A DNA stretch of 64,000 nucleotides from an uncultured Collinsella sp. (GTDB lineage: Bacteria; Actinomycetota; Coriobacteriia; Coriobacteriales; Coriobacteriaceae), in the NCBI GenBank assembly GCA_905199225.1, contig CAJKFS010000006.1, positions 1 to 64,000 on the forward strand, in the 5' to 3' direction. Position 1 is the stretch's first letter; every line of letters begins with the position of its first letter. The translations under genes and the position numbers were made by a program. A model generated the notes under the pieces. That model ran no database searches and was not told where the DNA came from. It was given only the letters and a program-made list of their open reading frames with translations. This document shows positions 52,109 through 60,515 of the stretch, piece after piece.

Positions 52109-52732
52109 TTAGCCTTCGAGTTGGGCCACCTTGTAGCGGTAGGCTGCGGCAATAACGTCTTTGCAACCCTCGCGGCCCAGCTTGGCGCGGTTGACGACGA
52201 TGTCTTTACCGCTCGTCATCTTCCACTTTCCGGCACTGTAGCGCTTATAGAACGCCTCGCGCGCCTTCTGCTGCTGCTTGACCAGCTTGGCGCCCTTCTT
52301 TTTGTTGAGACCGCGCTTCTTGCGCACGATCTCGACGCGGTCCTCAAAGGGCGCAGTCACCAGCACGGCGATGTGGTTGGGGTTGTTGCGCAGCAGATAA
52401 TCGGACAGACGGCCTTCGATAATGCAGCTCTCGGTCTCACCCAGATCCAAAATCACCTGGCTCATCTTTTGGAACAACTTGTCCGAGTACGAACGCGCAT
52501 CGTAGCGGTCGGGCAGAAACGCCATGTTCTCCACGGCCAGGCGCTCGTCGTAGGCGGCCATCTTGTCGAGCGACTCACCCGCGCGCAGCGAAGCACGCAC
52601 CAGCAGCTCATTATCGTACAGCGGAATCCCCAGCTCATCGGCGAGGATACGACCAATCTCGTGGCCCTCGGCGCCAAAGTCGCGCGCGATGGTAATGACC
52701 ACAGGATTCTTCTTATTCTCCAGATCGCTCAT
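52109..52732 (-). CDS. cytidylate-kinase-like protein
   Basis: 207 residues of the cytidylate kinase-like family: VITIARDFGAEGHEIGRILADELGIPLYDNELL (phosphate loop in variant form), ESCIIEGRLSDYLLR (GRxxD-like) and a Lys/Arg-rich lid (RKKRGLNKKKGAKL). Distinct from housekeeping Cmk; substrate unknown. ATG at 52732 follows AAAGGA; the longer frame to 52777 runs into a GGGACAGT repeat. Confidence 0.82.
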   Translation of the reverse strand: MSDLENKKNPVVITIARDFGAEGHEIGRILADELGIPLYDNELLVRASLRAGESLDKMAAYDERLAVENMAFLPDRYDARSYSDKLFQKMSQVILDLGETESCIIEGRLSDYLLRNNPNHIAVLVTAPFEDRVEIVRKKRGLNKKKGAKLVKQQQKAREAFYKRYSAGKWKMTSGKDIVVNRAKLGREGCKDVIAAAYRYKVAQLEG

Positions 52733-52780
52733 CGCGATTCCTTTCTCTATGTGATAAAGGGACAGTCCCTTTGCCACATT

Positions 52781-53419
52781 CTACGCTGCCACAATACGAC
52801 GTTGATACGCTCGGACCAGCAGCGAGATACCAAAGTTGAGCACAAAGTACATCGCGAAAACCAGGCCGTAGAGCATAAGCACCTGCGACAGGTCGATCGC
52901 GTGGGCCATCACGACGTTGGCCGTGTACATGAGTTCGGCCACGTTAATGCCCGAAAGATACGAGCTGTCCTTAATGACAGTTGTGCACTGGCTAAACAGC
53001 GCCGGAATGATCGTCTTAAACGTCTGCGGCAGAATGATGTAGCGCATGGTGGCAAAGAAGCCAAAGCCCTGGCTCTGCGCCGCCTCAAACTGGCCGCGCG
53101 GAATCGAGTTGAGGCCGCCGCGCACAATCTCGGCCATAACAGCGCTGGTGAACAGCGTAAAAGCGATGGTCGAAATCACAATGTCCAAACCCTGCACCGT
53201 AAAGTAGATAAACAGGATCCACAGCAGGTTTGGCGTGCAGCGGAACAGCTCGATATAGGCGCTCACCAAAATACGGAACGGGCGGGGCGCATAGCTTTTA
53301 ACGAGCGCCAGTACCGTGCCAAAGATGAGCGAGAAAAAGATCGACAGCGCCGAGATCTCGATCGTCTTAACAAAGCCGCCCCAAATGTAGAGCAGGTTGG
53401 TCGCGTTGAAGATTTCCAT
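52781..53419 (-). CDS. amino-acid ABC transporter permease
   Basis: 212 residues, HisM/GlnP type with about five membrane segments and the EAA loop NSIPRGQFEAAQSQGF...ILPQTFKTIIPAL that contacts the ATPase. Last gene of a four-gene polar amino-acid importer. Four bp from the upstream permease stop. Confidence 0.9.
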   Translation of the reverse strand: MEIFNATNLLYIWGGFVKTIEISALSIFFSLIFGTVLALVKSYAPRPFRILVSAYIELFRCTPNLLWILFIYFTVQGLDIVISTIAFTLFTSAVMAEIVRGGLNSIPRGQFEAAQSQGFGFFATMRYIILPQTFKTIIPALFSQCTTVIKDSSYLSGINVAELMYTANVVMAHAIDLSQVLMLYGLVFAMYFVLNFGISLLVRAYQRRIVAA

Positions 53420-53422
53420 GCG

Positions 53423-54169
53423 CTAGGCCTCCTCTACGTTGTCGAGCCCTAGCTCGGCCAGGCTCACACCGCGCGGACGCTCCTTGGAGCGGCGCTCGAG
53501 CCACTGCACCAGTATGGCGAGCGGAAAGCAGATGATGAAGTACATAAGGCAGCAGACGATGTATCCCTGCAGGTAACCGTACAGACTCACAAAGTTGTCG
53601 GAACGGTACATAAGGTCGCCGCCGGCCACAAGCGCCAGCACCGACGTATTCTTGACCAGGTTGAGCGCCTGGTTGCACAGCGGCGGCAGAATGATCTTGA
53701 ATGTCTGGGGCAGTACGATGTACCAGTACGCCTGCGCACGGGTGAAGCCCTGGCTCTGGGCCGCCTCCATCTGACCGCGCGGAACCGCCTCGATACCAGT
53801 GCGGATGACCTCCGAAATGTAGGCCGCGTGATACAGACCCACGCCCAAGAAGCCCAGCACGAACGGCGCGATGCGCACCGGCTGGTCGGCACCGGTTATG
53901 GCCTGCAAAAACTGCGGACCGGCCATGTACATAAAGAGCACCTGCACGGGCAACGGGGTGTTCTGGTAAAACTCCACGTACACGCGGCTTATGGCGCGCA
54001 GCACGCGCGAGCGAGTGGTAGAGAACACGCCCAGCAGCGTGCCCAGCACCAGCGACAACAGCAGGCCGGCAACGACCACCTGTAGCGTCACGCCAAAGCC
54101 CTCCCAGAAGGGCCCCATATTTTGAAATGTCGTCGACCAGCGGTCGGCGTCAAATAATCCTTCGAGCAT
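53423..54169 (-). CDS. amino-acid ABC transporter permease
   Basis: 248 residues, same family as its neighbour, with EAA loop EAVPRGQMEAAQSQGF...VLPQTFKIILPPL. The two permeases form a heterodimer. Start at 54169 (AAGGAA upstream) rather than the longer frame overlapping the binding protein gene. Confidence 0.9.
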   Translation of the reverse strand: MLEGLFDADRWSTTFQNMGPFWEGFGVTLQVVVAGLLLSLVLGTLLGVFSTTRSRVLRAISRVYVEFYQNTPLPVQVLFMYMAGPQFLQAITGADQPVRIAPFVLGFLGVGLYHAAYISEVIRTGIEAVPRGQMEAAQSQGFTRAQAYWYIVLPQTFKIILPPLCNQALNLVKNTSVLALVAGGDLMYRSDNFVSLYGYLQGYIVCCLMYFIICFPLAILVQWLERRSKERPRGVSLAELGLDNVEEA

Positions 54170-54194
54170 TTGATTCCTTCCTTGGACGATGCGC

Positions 54195-55070
54195 CTATAC
54201 AAGACCCCAGGTCTTGACCTCTTGGTCGAGCCAGCCGTCGGCCAGGCGATCGCAAATCACCTGATCGACCACGGCCGAAAGGTCGCAGCCCTTCTTGGTC
54301 GCCACGCCGTAGCCCTGCTCGCCAAACTTGACCTCGGGCTGCAGCAGCTCAACGGTCTCGTTCATGTAACCGGCCAGCGTGGAGCGGTCCATGGCAAAGA
54401 CGTCGATATTGCCGGCGTCGAGCGAGCTCTTGATGATGGGATAGCCGCTAAAGGCCCTAAACTCTGGCTTGCAGCTAAAGCCGTTGTCCTTGATCATCTG
54501 CTCGATCAGGCCCTGCGTGGTAGCACCCTGGCTCACGCCGATGACCTTGCCGTCCAGATCCTCAATCGAGGTAAAGCCCGAACGCTTCTTGACCATGAGC
54601 CCCACGTAGTCGGTGCGGTACGGCGTCGAGAAATCCCAGCTCTTCTTGCGCTCGTCGGTGATGGTGTAGGTCGCCGCGACCACGTCGAGTTGGCCGTTAT
54701 CGATCAGCGGGCCGCGTGTCTTGGGCGTTACGTCGGTAAACTCGACAAGCTCCTGGGCGCGGGCCTCCTTGTAGCTCACGCCAAAGACGGCAGCGGCGAT
54801 CTGGTAGCACAAATCGACTTCCATGCCCTCAAAGCGGCCCTTGGCGGTGTCGTAATAGCCATAGCCGGGAACGTCCTTCTTAACGCCGGCATTCAGATGG
54901 CCACGCGACTTGATGGCCGCAAGCTTGGACCCCTTGTCGGAACCCTCGCCGCCGGCGGAGTTGCCGCAACCGGTAAGCGCGGTCCCCGTCAGCGCGAGCA
55001 TGCCGGCGCCCGCCAGCTGCAAAAAGTGGCGGCGCGACACGGCCGCCCTCGTCATATCCGTCATGTCCAT
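54195..55070 (-). CDS. amino-acid ABC transporter substrate-binding lipoprotein
   Basis: 291 residues. Signal with twin-arginine-like SRRHFLQLAGAGM and lipobox LTGC, so exported and lipid-anchored. The mature part is an SBP family 3 protein (EGMEVDLCYQIAAAVFG; DFSTPYRTDYVGLMVKK; GKVIGVSQGATTQ). Family members bind Glu/Asp, Gln, Cys or Arg; the ligand is not assignable. GTG at 55073 and several ATGs are possible starts; a ribosome site is not obvious. Confidence 0.88.
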   Translation of the reverse strand: MDMTDMTRAAVSRRHFLQLAGAGMLALTGTALTGCGNSAGGEGSDKGSKLAAIKSRGHLNAGVKKDVPGYGYYDTAKGRFEGMEVDLCYQIAAAVFGVSYKEARAQELVEFTDVTPKTRGPLIDNGQLDVVAATYTITDERKKSWDFSTPYRTDYVGLMVKKRSGFTSIEDLDGKVIGVSQGATTQGLIEQMIKDNGFSCKPEFRAFSGYPIIKSSLDAGNIDVFAMDRSTLAGYMNETVELLQPEVKFGEQGYGVATKKGCDLSAVVDQVICDRLADGWLDQEVKTWGLV

Positions 55071-55078
55071 CACCGCGC

Positions 55079-55810
55079 CTAGTGCAGAATCTTGGACAGG
55101 AACTCGCGGCAGCGCGGGTTCTCGGGGTTATCGAAGAAGTGCTCGGGCGTGCCCTCCTCCAGAATGCGGCCGTCCTCCATAAAGATGACGCGGTCGGCCA
55201 CCTGACGCGCAAAACCCATCTCGTGCGTCACGCAGATCATGGTGATGTCCTCCTGCGCGAGCTCAATCATAACGTCCAGAACCTCCTGGACCATCTCGGG
55301 GTCGAGCGCCGAGGTCGGCTCGTCAAACAGGATGATGGGCTGCTTGGTGCACAGGGCACGGGCGATGGCGATGCGCTGCTGCTGACCACCCGAGAGATTC
55401 TGCGGATACTCGCCGGCCTTATGTGCCATGCCGACGCGCTTGAGCGCAGCGATGGCGATCTCGGTCGCCTCCTCCTTGCTCTTCTTTTGCAGTTTGATGG
55501 GCGCGAGCGTCAGGTTGCCCAGCACCGTCATGTTGGGATACAGGTTGAACTGCTGAAACACCATGGAACTATACTTGCGAGCCATCTCCAGGTGATTCTT
55601 TTTGGTGAGCGGCGTACCGTCGATGACAACCTCGCCCGACGTGGGCTCCTCCAGATAATCGACGCAACGGATGAGCGTCGATTTACCCGAGCCGGAAGGC
55701 CCGATCATTACGAGCTTCTCGCCACGTTTGACGGTGAGGTTGATATCTTTGAGCACATGCAGGTCGCCAAAGTACTTGTTGAGATGCTTGATCTCGATCA
55801 TGTCTGCCAT
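55079..55810 (-). CDS. amino-acid ABC transporter ATP-binding protein (GlnQ type)
   Basis: 243 residues, complete: Walker A MIGPSGSGKSTLIRC, LSGGQQQRIAIARAL, Walker B PIILFDEPTSALDPE and switch His CVTHEMGF. First gene of the operon ATPase-binding protein-permease-permease. AAGGGAC upstream of the ATG; a TACAAT about 40 bp upstream is a candidate -10 box. Confidence 0.93.
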   Translation of the reverse strand: MADMIEIKHLNKYFGDLHVLKDINLTVKRGEKLVMIGPSGSGKSTLIRCVDYLEEPTSGEVVIDGTPLTKKNHLEMARKYSSMVFQQFNLYPNMTVLGNLTLAPIKLQKKSKEEATEIAIAALKRVGMAHKAGEYPQNLSGGQQQRIAIARALCTKQPIILFDEPTSALDPEMVQEVLDVMIELAQEDITMICVTHEMGFARQVADRVIFMEDGRILEEGTPEHFFDNPENPRCREFLSKILH

Positions 55811-55914
55811 GAATGTCCCTTCCCTGCGTTTACATGAGTTGAACTATTGTACGGAAAGAACCACGTTTCCGCAGCCCACACTACATTCCCGTAAAGAACC
55901 CGCAACCTTCCACC

Positions 55915-55985
55915 CACTCATTGGGGACAGACTTAAATGAGTACCTGCTCATTGGGCACTCATTTAAGCCTGTCCCCAATGAGTG
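55915..55985. repeat. 71-bp paired palindrome (REPIN-like, family H)
   Basis: Two inverted 28-bp copies of CACTCATTGGGGACAG+CTTAAATGAGT (55915-55942, 55958-55985; one mismatch) with a 15-nt centre. Each arm is itself a short palindrome related to the 29-bp repeats at 9597 and 18101. Confidence 0.8.
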
Positions 55986-56057
55986 CCCAGCCCAGCAAAA
56001 AGGGGCGCGACCATGACGGCCACGCCCCCTCAGCCTCAACTGTGTGCCACTCGGCCC

Positions 56058-56501
56058 CTACGCGAGGCGGGCTCCGACGATCTTTGCTGCGGCCGGCTTA
56101 TCGAAGTTGCCGCCGGTGGCCTTGCCGAGTGCTCCCATGACCTGGCCCATCTGCTTCTTGGACGTGGCGCCCAGCTCGGCGATAACCTGCTCGATCAGAG
56201 CCTCGAGCTCCTCGCCCGAAACCTGCGCGGGCAGCAAGCTCTCCAGAATCTTGACCTGCTCGGTCAGGTTGTCGGTACGCTCCTGGTCGGTGCCGGCCTT
56301 GATGGACATCTCCAGCGTCTCGCTCGTCTGCTTAATCAAACGCTTGATCATGCTGTTGACGTCTTCCTCGGTCACATCGCGGCGCTCGTTGACCTCGATA
56401 TTCTTCACCTCGGCCTTGACCTGGCGAATGATGGACAGGCGAACCTTGTCCTTGGCCTTCATGGCCGCAATCATTTCCTTCTGCAGCTCTTCGTTGGTCA
56501 T
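56058..56501 (-). CDS. yqeY: YqeY/GatB-tail domain protein
   Basis: 147 residues, almost entirely helical: the full YqeY family length. Resembles the tRNA-binding tail of GatB and is found next to translation genes in other bacteria; role unproven. ATG at 56501 has AGGAGG upstream. The open frame of 12 more codons is ignored. Confidence 0.88.
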   Translation of the reverse strand: MTNEELQKEMIAAMKAKDKVRLSIIRQVKAEVKNIEVNERRDVTEEDVNSMIKRLIKQTSETLEMSIKAGTDQERTDNLTEQVKILESLLPAQVSGEELEALIEQVIAELGATSKKQMGQVMGALGKATGGNFDKPAAAKIVGARLA

Positions 56502-56555
56502 CTGCAAATCCTCCTCAATAGTGCGGACGGCACTCACACGAGCGCCGCCCCATGA

Positions 56556-57776
56556 TTACTCAGTCGTCGACGAATCGTCGGTCGAACTCTTGGTGACGCC
56601 CTTCAGGCTGACGTTGTACGGCACGTCCTTGGGCATGGGGTTAACGGTGATGTCGGCATCCTTCTTGTACTGCTCCAGCCACTCGCTGTACGCGGTGCTG
56701 GCCGCTTGCGTCTTCACCACATTGGAAACGTACTTCTTGATGGCCTTGGGCACCTGGTTGATGCCATCGACCTGATTATCGACATGGAAGTAGTCGGTGC
56801 ACTTGATGATGTGGTAACCATAGGTCGACTCGACGACTTCGCTCACGTCGCCCTTGTTGAGCCCCTCGAGCGCCGTCTGGTAGCTGTCGACGAAAGTGGT
56901 GAGCTTATCCCAGCCCACATCGCCCTTCTTCTCCTTGGAACCGGTGTCCTCGGAGTACTGCTCAACGGCGTCCTCAAAGCTCAGCTCACCGGAGTTGATC
57001 TTGTCCAGGCACTCCTGTGCCTTGGCCTTGGCGGCAGCCTTGTCCTCGTCGGAAGCGTCGGAATCAACCTTGATCAGGATGTTCGACGAGCGGCGAGCAT
57101 CGTTGTAGTTAGACAGGTTCTCGTTGATGTAATCGACGATCTCGCTGTCCTTGGGCTTGCTGGTGGGCGCCACGGCATCCTTGAGTTTCTGCTGCGCCAG
57201 GCTCTCCTTGAGCGAATCCTTGTAGGTGTCCTCGGTATAGCCGTAGGTCTTGAGGGTCTTCTTAAAGGCCTTGGCACCGCCCGCGCTCTTGCACGCGTCC
57301 TTCCAGGCCTTCTCGACCTCCTCATCCGACACCGTCACGCCGTTCTCCTTCTGTGCCTGTTGAAGCAGAATCTGCTGCGTGTAGGAGTCGATGAGCTGCC
57401 TGCGGTACTTCTTGGGCGTGAGGTCGTTGTCAACCAGATACTGCGCCCAATCCTCGTCCTTGGTGTAGCCGTAGGACGTGCGCATGCTCATGATCTGCTT
57501 GGTCACGGTGTCCTCGGTGAGGTTGGTACCGTTGATAGTAGCAGCAACACCGCCGGTCAGCTTGTAGCCCGAGGTGTCCTCGGCCTGCGACATAAGGCCG
57601 GAGCACGCCATCGCCGAGACGGAAAGCAGCATCGCCAGCACGCCGATGACCACCAGAACGATCTTGACGGTCTTGGACACGTATGTCTTGCGCTGCTTCT
57701 TGCGAGAGCTGGAGGCGGCGCGGGCCTGCTGCTCGGGCGTCGGCGCGGCCTCGGAGTTCTTTTTCTTATTTGCCAT
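56556..57776 (-). CDS. membrane-anchored parvulin-like foldase (PrsA/SurA type)
   Basis: 406 residues: a basic cytoplasmic head, one membrane segment (about 37-60; AMACSG is not a good lipobox), a SurA_N-like helical region (about 75-220), a parvulin domain (about 225-350; RRSSNILIKV, GDVGWDKL, YGYHIIKCTDY) and a charged Ser/Thr tail. The first His of the parvulin RHIL motif is Asn here, so isomerase activity is doubtful while chaperone function is likely. ATG at 57776 used. Confidence 0.82.
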   Translation of the reverse strand: MANKKKNSEAAPTPEQQARAASSSRKKQRKTYVSKTVKIVLVVIGVLAMLLSVSAMACSGLMSQAEDTSGYKLTGGVAATINGTNLTEDTVTKQIMSMRTSYGYTKDEDWAQYLVDNDLTPKKYRRQLIDSYTQQILLQQAQKENGVTVSDEEVEKAWKDACKSAGGAKAFKKTLKTYGYTEDTYKDSLKESLAQQKLKDAVAPTSKPKDSEIVDYINENLSNYNDARRSSNILIKVDSDASDEDKAAAKAKAQECLDKINSGELSFEDAVEQYSEDTGSKEKKGDVGWDKLTTFVDSYQTALEGLNKGDVSEVVESTYGYHIIKCTDYFHVDNQVDGINQVPKAIKKYVSNVVKTQAASTAYSEWLEQYKKDADITVNPMPKDVPYNVSLKGVTKSSTDDSSTTE

Positions 57777-57844
57777 AGTCGGCCTTTCGCATAACGAATC
57801 GAACAAACGCCATTGTGTCACAACGCAGCCCCCGCGGCACGCTT

Positions 57845-57930
57845 GGTGCATGGGGGACAGGTTAATCTGCACCATTTTGGTGCAAAGGGGACAGCTCTGG
57901 CAGCCGGCAGTTAGGGACAGTCCCCAAGTG
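57845..57930. repeat. cluster of GGGACAG half sites
   Basis: Three GGGGACAG/GGGACAG sites within 70 bp (about 57852, 57887, 57914), with a small palindrome TGCACC-ATTTT-GGTGCA between the first two. Probably the remains of several family H-like elements. Confidence 0.5.
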
Positions 57931-57946
57931 CCGACTCAGCCCCACC

Positions 57947-58411
57947 TTAGAAGTGACGGCGGATGGCGTCGACCATGCCCTGGGACGTGGTCTGGCCGAG
58001 CACATCGGCTGCGGCATCGGCATCCATAAAGATGTTCATGAGCGCCTGTAGGGCCTCGACCTGGCCGCCTGGCTCGGCGATGCCCAGATTGATGACGATC
58101 TGCGCCGGCACCGGAGCGCCCATGCCAGCCATGGCGTTAAATGTCACGGGCGCGGCGGGCTTCACCACCGCGATATAGGGCTTGGCCACAAACCCCGGAT
58201 CGGTATGCGGAATGGCAATGTTTGCCGCCGGCATGGCAAGACCCGTGGGATAGGCATCCTCGCGCGTGCGAACGGCGTCGAGCCAACCGTCGGCAATGTA
58301 GCCGCGCGGGGCAAGCTCGCCCTCGAGCCCCGCAAACACCTCATCCGGCGTTGCACACCCCCAATCAAAAAACACCAGCTCAGGCGTAAACAGCGCTTCG
58401 TTATCCGCCAT
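57947..58411 (-). CDS. PTS system IIA component (fructose/galactitol type)
   Basis: 154 residues, PTS_EIIA_2 fold. The phospho-accepting His is in NIAIPHTDP. Best resembles galactitol-type IIA (YPTGL before the active site). No IIB, IIC or sugar enzyme is adjacent, so it is an orphan IIA that may work with a distant permease or have a regulatory role. Confidence 0.82.
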   Translation of the reverse strand: MADNEALFTPELVFFDWGCATPDEVFAGLEGELAPRGYIADGWLDAVRTREDAYPTGLAMPAANIAIPHTDPGFVAKPYIAVVKPAAPVTFNAMAGMGAPVPAQIVINLGIAEPGGQVEALQALMNIFMDADAAADVLGQTTSQGMVDAIRRHF

Positions 58412-58432
58412 GCGCTCACCTCTCTCATCTAG

Positions 58433-58487
58433 TCACCTGCGACGTTCTTGAATGACCAGTCGTTAAAGACCGTTCCCGATGACTACC
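58433..58487. repeat. degenerate paired palindrome of family H
   Basis: Imperfect arms starting TAGTCA and containing GACGTTCTTGAATGAC/GTTAAAGA...TGACTA. Looks like an eroded version of the element at 55915. The rest of 58412-58563 shows no gene. Confidence 0.5.
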
Positions 58488-58563
58488 CAAAACAAAAGGT
58501 GGCCACGCGCGCCTTGGCGCCAATGACCACCCTGACTACTCGGCTAAATTGTACTGTGCGCCG

Positions 58564-59265
58564 CTAGCCGCGAGGCGCGTCAATTGCGACCTTGCCGCTC
58601 TCCAGCACGTGGACGCGGCCGTCGGCGAGCATCTGCACGACCTCGGGATACAGCACGTGCTCAATCGCGTGGATGTGCTCCTCGAGCGTGTCGACATCCC
58701 AGCCCTCCTCAACAGCCAGCGCACGCTGGGCGATGATGGGACCGTTGTCGTAGATCTCGTTGGCAAAATGCACGGTCACGCCAGTTACCTTGACGCCGCG
58801 CGCAAAGGCATCGTCAATCGCATGCGCACCGGTAAAGCTCGGCAGCAGCGCCGGATGCAAGTTGACCACGCGGTTGGGAAACGCCGCCAGCAGCGGCGTG
58901 TGCACCATGCGCATGTAGCCGGCCATGACCACATACTCGCAGCCGCGCTCGAGAAGCTCGTGCGCGATGATCTCGTCGGCGGCAATAGGGTCGGCATAGA
59001 CATCCTTGGACAGCGTGAGCGTCTGGATGCCCGCGCGCTCAGCGCGCTGCAAACCCTTAGCCGAGGGACGGCTCGACACCACAAGCTCAATCGAAGCGTT
59101 GAGCTTGCCGGCGGCGATCAGATCGATCAGCGCCTGCAGGTTGGTACCCGAACCGCTGATGAGCACACCGATCTTGAGCGGCTCGGCCGTATCGGTGCCG
59201 GTCGGACGGGTATAGGGCACAAAGTCCAGGCCCTCGGCGGCAGCCATCTGCTCGTTAGCGCTCAT
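58564..59265 (-). CDS. purN: phosphoribosylglycinamide formyltransferase
   Basis: 233 residues. GAR transformylase using 10-formyl-THF: LISGSGTNLQALID, catalytic Asn-His-Asp in VNLHPALLPSFTGAH and DNGPIIAQ. An extra 30 residues precede the family domain. The start overlaps purM by 11 bp, as is normal for this operon. Confidence 0.93.
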   Translation of the reverse strand: MSANEQMAAAEGLDFVPYTRPTGTDTAEPLKIGVLISGSGTNLQALIDLIAAGKLNASIELVVSSRPSAKGLQRAERAGIQTLTLSKDVYADPIAADEIIAHELLERGCEYVVMAGYMRMVHTPLLAAFPNRVVNLHPALLPSFTGAHAIDDAFARGVKVTGVTVHFANEIYDNGPIIAQRALAVEEGWDVDTLEEHIHAIEHVLYPEVVQMLADGRVHVLESGKVAIDAPRG

Positions 59266-60358
59266 CGGAGTACACGACCTTACCGGAACCCTCGACGCAC
59301 TCGCCCACGCGGAACGGCTTCTCGCCCAGCGCGACCAGGGCCTCGGTAACCGCGGCCTCGTCCTCGGGGGCGACGATCAGGCACAGGCCAACGCCCATGT
59401 TGAAGGTCTTGCACGCCTCGTTGGGCGCGAGCTCGGCCTGGCGCGACACGTAGGTGATGACGGGCGGAACGTCCCAACCCATCTCGGCGCCGTTGCGGGT
59501 GACCACGGCGTCGACGTCGTCGGCAAGCGCGCGGTTGAGGTTCTCGGTAATACCGCCGCCAGTGATGTGGGCGATAGCGTGCACGTTGGCGCCGCCGCGC
59601 AGCAGCTCCAGAATCGGCTTGACGTAGATGCGCGTGGGAGCCAGCAGGGCGTCTGCCAGCGATGCGCCGCCGAGTTCCTCGAGCGGACGGCTCAGCTCCT
59701 CGGCCTTAGCGGCGGCCTCGGGCGTGCCCGGCTTAATGCCGTCGACGCCAATGACCTTGCGCACGAGCGAGTAGCCGTTGGAGTGCACGCCAGTGGAAGG
59801 CAGACCCAGGATCACGTCGCCGGGGCGGACGTTCGCGGGGTCGAGCATCTTGGGACGGTCGACAACGCCCACAGTAAATCCGGCAAGGTCGTAGTCGGCG
59901 GGAGCCATGACGCCGGGGTGCTCGGCCATCTCACCGCCCACGAGCGCGCAGCCCGCGAGCTTACAGCCGTCGGCTACACCCTTGATGATCTTTGCCATGT
60001 GCTCGGCCTCGATGTGGCCGATGGCAACGTAGTCCAGGAAGAACAGCGGCTCGGCGCCCGAAGCCAGAATGTCGTTGACGCACATAGCAACCAGGTCCTG
60101 GCCCACCGTCTCGTGACGGTCCATGATCTGGGCGAGCACGAGCTTGGTGCCCACGCCGTCGGTACCGCTAATCAGAATCGGGTCTTCCATATCCTTAAGC
60201 GCGGCAGCCGAGAACAAGCCACCAAAGCCACCGATGCCGCCGATGACCTCGGGACGGTTGGTGTCCTTAACCATCTGCTTAATAGCGTCGACGGCGCGGC
60301 CGCCCTCGGCGGTATCGACGCCGGCATCCTCATACGTCACATGCTTGCTGTCGCTCAT
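59255..60358 (-). CDS. purM: phosphoribosylformylglycinamidine cyclo-ligase
   Basis: 367 residues. AIR synthetase, step five of purine synthesis: TYEDAGVDTAEGGRAVD, GTDGVGTKL, MCVNDILASGAEPLFFLDY, GGEMAEHPGVM, GLPSTGVHSNGYSLVR and HITGGGITEN. About 150 bp downstream of purF. Confidence 0.95.
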   Translation of the reverse strand: MSDSKHVTYEDAGVDTAEGGRAVDAIKQMVKDTNRPEVIGGIGGFGGLFSAAALKDMEDPILISGTDGVGTKLVLAQIMDRHETVGQDLVAMCVNDILASGAEPLFFLDYVAIGHIEAEHMAKIIKGVADGCKLAGCALVGGEMAEHPGVMAPADYDLAGFTVGVVDRPKMLDPANVRPGDVILGLPSTGVHSNGYSLVRKVIGVDGIKPGTPEAAAKAEELSRPLEELGGASLADALLAPTRIYVKPILELLRGGANVHAIAHITGGGITENLNRALADDVDAVVTRNGAEMGWDVPPVITYVSRQAELAPNEACKTFNMGVGLCLIVAPEDEAAVTEALVALGEKPFRVGECVEGSGKVVYSDER

Positions 60359-60470
60359 CTGAGCCTCCCTCTCCCACTACCGTGGCGCCGCGCGGGCGCC
60401 AAACGGTGCTCATAGTTGCGTTCATTTCGGCGCGCGCCATAACAACGCGCGCCGTCATATCAACAAAACA

Positions 60471-60515
60471 GCAGGTAAAACCTACCAAAATAAACCTGTC
60501 CCTACATGGCAGGTT
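60471..60515. repeat. single GGGACAGG repeat arm
   Basis: AAAACCTACCAAAATAAACC+TGTCCCTA is nearly the right arm of the 49105-49301 element; small AAAACCT/AGGTTTT arms surround it. It runs up to and slightly into the purF stop region. Confidence 0.6.
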
